This document shows, in pieces, positions 6,110-10,009 of a stretch of 10,009 bases of DNA; the first letter of the stretch is position 1; every line of letters starts with the position of its first letter. The notes beneath the pieces were generated by a model. It made no database searches and was not told the origin of the DNA. It saw nothing but the letters and a program-made list of their open reading frames with translations. Source of the DNA: an uncultured Alphaproteobacteria bacterium (GTDB lineage: Bacteria; Pseudomonadota; Alphaproteobacteria; Caulobacterales; Caulobacteraceae); contig CAIYSH010000056.1 in the NCBI GenBank assembly GCA_903928755.1, positions 1 through 10,009 on the forward strand. Reading direction: 5' to 3'. A program made the translations under genes and the position numbers.

Positions 6110-8245
6110 ATGTTCGATATCAAACGCAAGACCATCGAGTGGGGCGGCAAGACCCTCACCCTCGAAACCGGCCGCATGGCCCGTCAGGCTGACGGCGCCG
6201 TCCTGGCCACCTATGGCGAGACCATGGTTCTGGCCACCGCCGTTTTCGCCAAGAGCGCAAAGCCCGGCCAGGACTTCTTCCCCCTGACCGTGAACTATCA
6301 GGAAAAATTCTACGCCGCCGGCAAGATCCCCGGCTCCTTCCCGCGTCGTGAAGGCGCCCCGAGCCAGAAAGAAACCCTGACCTCGCGCCTGATCGACCGT
6401 CCGATCCGGCCGCTGTTCGTCAAGGGCTTCAAGAACGAAGTCCAGGTGGTCTGCACCGTCCTGGCCCACGACCTGGAAAATGATCCCGACATCGTCGCCC
6501 TGGTGGCCGCCTCGGCTGCCCTGGTGATTTCCGGTGCCCCCTTCATGGGCCCGATCGGCGCCGCTCGCGTCGGCTTCATCAATGGCGAATATGTGCTGAA
6601 CCCGACTCTCGACGAGATGAAGGAATCGGCCATGGACCTGGTGGTGGCCTCCACAAATGACGCCGTCATGATGGTCGAGTCCGAAATCCAGGAACTGAGC
6701 GAAGATGAAGTCCTCAAGGGCGTCATGTTCGCCCATGCCGGCATCCAGCCGGTGATCGATGCCATCATCGAGCTGGCCGAACACTCCGCCAAGGAGCCCT
6801 TCGACTTCACGCCGGACGACACCGACGCCCTCAAGGCCGAGATGAAGAAGCTGGTCGGCGCCGATCTGGCCAAGGCCTACAAGATCGTCGCCAAGGGCGA
6901 ACGTCAGGACGCCGTCGGCAAGGCCAAGGGCAAGGCTGGCGAAAAGTTCCTCAAGTCAGACGCCAATCCAGACGGCATCGGCGCGGACAAGCTGGGTTCG
7001 GTTTTCAAGGAACTGGAAGCCGACGTTGTCCGTCGCAACATCCTCGACACCGGCATCCGCATTGACGGTCGTACGGTGGACAAGGTTCGCCAGATTGTTT
7101 CGGAAGTCGGCGTCCTGCCCCGTGCTCACGGCTCGGCCCTGTTCACCCGCGGCGAGACCCAGGCCCTGGTGGTCGCCACCCTGGGCACCGGCGACGACGA
7201 GCAGATGATCGATGCTCTCGAGGGCAAGTACTACGAGAAGTTCATGCTGCACTACAACTTCCCCCCCTTCTCGGTGGGTGAAACCGGCCGCATGGGCGCC
7301 CCAGGGCGTCGGGAAGTCGGTCACGGCAAGCTGGCCTGGCGGGCCATCCGGCCCATGCTGCCGAGCCAGGAAGACTTCCCCTACACCATCCGTCTGGTGT
7401 CCGAGATCTTCGAATCCAACGGTTCGTCCTCCATGGCCTCGGTCTGCGGATCGTCCCTGGCCCTGATGGACGCCGGCGTTCCCATGAAGAAGCCGGTTTC
7501 CGGTATCGCCATGGGTCTGATCCTGGAGTCGGATGGCTTTGCAGTCCTGTCGGACATTCTGGGTGATGAAGATCACCTGGGCGACATGGACTTCAAGGTG
7601 GCCGGTACCGAAGACGGCATCACGTCCCTGCAGATGGACATCAAGATCGCCGGCATCACCGAAGAGATCATGAAGAAGGCCCTGGCTCAGGCCAAGGACG
7701 GCCGCAACCACATCCTTGGCGAAATGGCCAAGGCGATGGAAGCGCCCCGCGCTGAACTGGGCGAATACGCCCCGAAGATCGAGACCATCAAGATCCCGGT
7801 GGACAAGATCCGTGAAGTGATCGGCACGGGCGGCAAGGTGATCCGCGAGATCACCGCTGAAACCGGTGCCAAGATCGACATCGGCGAAGACGGCACCATC
7901 AAGATCGCGGCGGCGGAGCAATCCAAGATCGACGCCGCCAAGGACTGGATCAAGTCCATCGCTTCGGAGCCGGAACTCGGCGCCATCTACACCGGCAAGG
8001 TCGTGAAGATCGTCGATTTCGGCGCCTTCGTGAACTTCTTCGGCGCCAAGGACGGCCTGGTTCACGTGAGCCAGATCTCCAACGAGCGCGTCGGCAAGGT
8101 CTCGGACGTCCTCACGGAAGGCCAGGCGGTCAAGGTGAAGCTCCTGGGCTTTGATGATCGCGGCAAGACCCGCCTGTCCATGAAGGTCGTCGACCAGGAA
8201 ACCGGTGAAGACCTCTCCAAGGCCGAGGACAAGGAAGAAGCCTAG
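6110..8245 (+). CDS. pnp: Polyribonucleotide nucleotidyltransferase (PNPase)
   Basis: PNPase (711 residues) is a trimeric 3'-to-5' phosphorolytic exoribonuclease, often part of the RNA degradosome. The start at 6110 is chosen because MFDIKRKTIEWGGK is the normal N-terminus and AGAAGAG lies just upstream; the frame is open further back but not PNPase-like. Order: first RNase PH domain (about 1-140), all-helical linker (about 230-300), second RNase PH domain (about 310-540), KH domain (about 558-605, GTGG at 572-575) and S1 domain (about 626-692). Catalytic residues agree with E. coli numbering: Arg400-Arg401, SNGSSSM around 437-442, Asp486 and Asp492. Odd point: the RNA-path loop, FFRR at 77-80 in E. 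coli, reads FPRR here, followed by EGAPSQKE rather than EGRPS. It has its own leader and a strong terminator. Call firm. Confidence 0.98.
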   Translation: MFDIKRKTIEWGGKTLTLETGRMARQADGAVLATYGETMVLATAVFAKSAKPGQDFFPLTVNYQEKFYAAGKIPGSFPRREGAPSQKETLTSRLIDRPIRPLFVKGFKNEVQVVCTVLAHDLENDPDIVALVAASAALVISGAPFMGPIGAARVGFINGEYVLNPTLDEMKESAMDLVVASTNDAVMMVESEIQELSEDEVLKGVMFAHAGIQPVIDAIIELAEHSAKEPFDFTPDDTDALKAEMKKLVGADLAKAYKIVAKGERQDAVGKAKGKAGEKFLKSDANPDGIGADKLGSVFKELEADVVRRNILDTGIRIDGRTVDKVRQIVSEVGVLPRAHGSALFTRGETQALVVATLGTGDDEQMIDALEGKYYEKFMLHYNFPPFSVGETGRMGAPGRREVGHGKLAWRAIRPMLPSQEDFPYTIRLVSEIFESNGSSSMASVCGSSLALMDAGVPMKKPVSGIAMGLILESDGFAVLSDILGDEDHLGDMDFKVAGTEDGITSLQMDIKIAGITEEIMKKALAQAKDGRNHILGEMAKAMEAPRAELGEYAPKIETIKIPVDKIREVIGTGGKVIREITAETGAKIDIGEDGTIKIAAAEQSKIDAAKDWIKSIASEPELGAIYTGKVVKIVDFGAFVNFFGAKDGLVHVSQISNERVGKVSDVLTEGQAVKVKLLGFDDRGKTRLSMKVVDQETGEDLSKAEDKEEA

Positions 8246-8269
8246 AGCTTCGGCCTACCTCTGAACTTC

Positions 8270-8302
8270 AAGGGCGGTTGCGGCGACGCAGCCGCCCTTT
8301 TT
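8270..8302 (+). terminator. Strong intrinsic terminator of pnp
   Basis: GGGCGGTTGCG at 8272-8282 pairs with CGCAGCCGCCC at 8287-8297: 11 pairs with one G-T pair, closed by a GCGA (GNRA) tetraloop. T5 follows at 8298-8302, and AA at 8270-8271 can pair with the first two Ts. It starts 24 nt after the pnp stop. This is the clearest terminator in the window and separates pnp from the SDR unit. Confidence 0.93.
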
Positions 8303-8382
8303 CATGGGTCAAGGGCATGCAGGCACCTCGACGGGGCAGGCCTCAGGGCCTAGTTATCAATGATCATCTGGGGAGAAAGACC

Positions 8383-9237
8383 ATGGCAGGACGGCTGGAC
8401 GGCAAGGTGGCGGTAATCACCGGCGGAGCTTCGGGCATCGGGCTTGGAACGGTGGAGCTCTTCGTCGCCGAGGGGGCGAAGGTGGTGGCCGCCGACATCC
8501 AGGACGAAAAGGGTGCCATGCTGGAAAAGCGCTTCCCGGACCGTGTGAAATACGCTCATTGCGATGTCACCCAGGAAGACCAGATCGCTGCGGCCCTGAA
8601 CCTGGCAGACACAGAGTTCGGTGGCCTCGACATCCTGTTCAACAATGCCGGCATTTCAGACCGAATGACCACAGTGGCCGAGATTACACCGGAAGGCTGG
8701 AGCTGGATCTTCGACATTCTGGTGCGCGGCCCCGCCCTGGGCATCAAGCATGCCACACCGCTCATGCTGAAGCGCGGTGGCGGCTCGATCATCAACACCG
8801 CATCGATCGCCGGTCTGCAGGCAGGCTACGGCCCCCTGGCCTATTCCACCGCCAAGGCCGGGGTCATCCACATGAGCCGGGTTGCTGCGGCCCAGCTGAC
8901 CCCGCAGGGCATCCGGGTCAACGCCATCTGCCCAGGCCTGATCGCCACTTCCATCTTCGGTGCCTCCTTCGGCATGCCCCGCGAGGTTGCTGACCAGATG
9001 GCGGCCATGGTGGCCCAGAACGGTCAGATGGCCCAACCGGTGAAGAAGGCCGGCCTGCCGGACGACATCGCCAAGGCGGCCCTCTATCTGGCATCGGAAG
9101 ACTCCGCCTTCGTTTCTGGCACCCACATTGTCGTGGACGGCGGCATTACGGTTGGCGGTCGCCATGCCTGGGATTCGACCATGGCCTCACCCTTCGCGAC
9201 GATTTTTGGCGGAACCTTCCCCGAGCAGCCGGCGTGA
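8383..9237 (+). CDS. Short-chain dehydrogenase/reductase (SDR), substrate unknown
   Basis: A 284-residue classical SDR, a cytosolic Rossmann-fold oxidoreductase. TGGASGIG at 13-20 binds the dinucleotide; Asp38 at the end of strand 2 favours NAD(H) over NADP(H); DV at 61-62 and NNAG at 87-90 are standard. Catalytic Ser141 and YSTAK (Tyr154, Lys158) are present, as is the PG motif (CPGLIATS, 183-190). The Asn of the usual N-S-Y-K tetrad, expected in VNLRG, is replaced: ILVRG at 112-116 puts Leu113 there. The ATG at 8383 is chosen for GGGAGA six bases upstream and because MAGRLDGKVAVITGG is a typical N-terminus; the frame is open back to 8278 but that lies inside the terminator. The C-terminus carries about 20 residues beyond the VVDGG motif. 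ATGATCAT (8360-8367) in the leader is a short palindrome. It overlaps the next gene by 4 nt. Confidence 0.92.
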   Translation: MAGRLDGKVAVITGGASGIGLGTVELFVAEGAKVVAADIQDEKGAMLEKRFPDRVKYAHCDVTQEDQIAAALNLADTEFGGLDILFNNAGISDRMTTVAEITPEGWSWIFDILVRGPALGIKHATPLMLKRGGGSIINTASIAGLQAGYGPLAYSTAKAGVIHMSRVAAAQLTPQGIRVNAICPGLIATSIFGASFGMPREVADQMAAMVAQNGQMAQPVKKAGLPDDIAKAALYLASEDSAFVSGTHIVVDGGITVGGRHAWDSTMASPFATIFGGTFPEQPA

Positions 9238-10009
9238 GGGCAGAGGGGCCCGCCATCTGGGCACGGCTGACGCCCAATGTGCGCGGTGCCCTCTGGATGG
9301 TGGCCTCGGCGCTGGCCTATACGGTCATGACCACCCTGATCAAGTTTCTCGGGGCGGACTATCCCGCAGGGCTTCAGACCTTCTACAGACAGCTGGCGGG
9401 GTTTGTTATCCTGCTGCCGGTAATCCTTCAGCGAGGTCGCGCGGTCTTTGCGACCTCGCGGCCCGGCATCATGATCTTCAGGTCGGCGGCCGGGACCATA
9501 GGCATGATCCTGTCCTTCTATGCCTTCCAGAAAATGCCTCTGGCGGACGCCAACGCCCTGAGCTTTACCCGTACCCTTTGGCTGGTGCCGCTGGCGGCAT
9601 TTGTTGTGCGTGAAAAGGTCGGTCCCATGCGGATCGGCGCGGCCCTGGTAGGCTTTCTGGGGGTCCTGATCATGGTTCGGCCGGGCGCTGGTGGCCACTT
9701 CGCCATGGGAATTCCAGCCCTGGCCATGCTGGCCTCCTCCTTCCTGTTCGCCCTGACGATTACCGGCATGAAGGTGATGACCAGGGATCATGCGCCCATT
9801 GTCCTGCTGGTGTGGTCGGCCGCCCTGGGCCTTGTCCTGGCCCTGCCGGGGGCCTTCCTGAGCTGGCGCTGGCCAGCCCTGCCTGACCTCATCCTGCTTG
9901 GGATCATGGGCGTGATGGGGACGGTGACCCAGGCCTGCTACATCCGTGGCATGGCCGTAGGCGATGCCGCCGCCATGGCGCCTGTAGACTATATCCGGCT
10001 GGTCTTCTC
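9234..10009 (+). CDS. DMT-superfamily (EamA-type) transporter, 3' end outside window
   Basis: An open frame runs from GTG 9234 to the window end (258 codons, no stop). The protein is very hydrophobic with about eight membrane segments visible, roughly at 18-40, 48-65, 79-98, 104-125, 132-148, 158-177, 188-206 and 218-236, of the ten usual in this inner-membrane family. EamA-like marks are an early YRQLAG after TM1, SFYAFQKMPLADANAL at about 94-109, REKVGPMRIGAALVGFLGV at about 126-144 ending in RPG, and the second-repeat ending AMAPVDYIRLVF. Relatives export amino acids, other metabolites or drugs; the substrate cannot be told. The GTG overlaps the SDR stop as GTGA, so it is probably translated by coupling; ATG 9297 is a later alternative but would cut into TM1. 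It likely shares an operon with the SDR. Confidence 0.88.
   Translation, partial: MRAEGPAIWARLTPNVRGALWMVASALAYTVMTTLIKFLGADYPAGLQTFYRQLAGFVILLPVILQRGRAVFATSRPGIMIFRSAAGTIGMILSFYAFQKMPLADANALSFTRTLWLVPLAAFVVREKVGPMRIGAALVGFLGVLIMVRPGAGGHFAMGIPALAMLASSFLFALTITGMKVMTRDHAPIVLLVWSAALGLVLALPGAFLSWRWPALPDLILLGIMGVMGTVTQACYIRGMAVGDAAAMAPVDYIRLVF

Noticed and set aside
5976..6287. Upstream open frame of 103 codons overlapping the pnp start
   Set aside because: No Shine-Dalgarno sequence, Arg/Pro-rich composition typical of an out-of-frame shadow, and most of it lies inside pnp.
6956..8065. Minus-strand open frame of 369 codons opposite pnp
   Set aside because: Shadow of pnp with the same antisense composition and no domain.
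8278..8382. A 35-residue N-terminal extension of the SDR
   Set aside because: It would start inside the pnp terminator stem; the ATG at 8383 has a strong Shine-Dalgarno and gives the usual SDR N-terminus.

Overview
The window is GC-rich, densely packed and almost entirely coding. All nine genes lie on the plus strand. The order infB, rbfA, truB, rpsO, pnp is the classic bacterial translation and RNA-decay cluster. The very long Ala/Pro/Arg-rich N-terminal part of IF-2 and the wording of the IF-2, S15 and PNPase proteins point to an alphaproteobacterium, most likely Caulobacterales (a Caulobacter, Phenylobacterium or Brevundimonas relative). The genus is not settled. This is a chromosomal housekeeping region; I see no phage, insertion sequence, CRISPR array, toxin-antitoxin or defence gene.

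Layout. (1) 1-2697: infB, cut at its 5' end by the window edge. (2) 2787-4120: two genes that do not belong to the usual cluster, a small predicted lipoprotein (DUF2939-like) and a dienelactone-hydrolase-family enzyme. Each has an unusual start region: an apparently leaderless start for the first, and a hairpin over the Shine-Dalgarno sequence for the second. (3) 4229-5868: rbfA, truB and rpsO, nearly gapless, ending at a GC-rich hairpin. (4) 5869-8302: a 241-nt structured leader, then pnp, closed by a textbook intrinsic terminator. (5) 8383-10009: a short-chain dehydrogenase/reductase overlapping by 4 nt a DMT-family (EamA) transporter that runs off the window.

How the genes fit together. 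IF-2 delivers initiator tRNA to the 30S subunit, RbfA matures 16S rRNA in the 30S subunit, TruB makes pseudouridine 55 in tRNAs, S15 is an early-binding 30S protein, and PNPase degrades RNA. In E. coli pnp is regulated through its own leader, and the long leader here invites the same question. The SDR and transporter form a separate unit of unknown substrate.

No clearly new multi-gene system is visible. The points most worth a second look are the pnp leader with mutually exclusive stems, the FPRR loop in PNPase, the Asn-to-Leu change in the SDR active site, and the start regions of the two extra genes.
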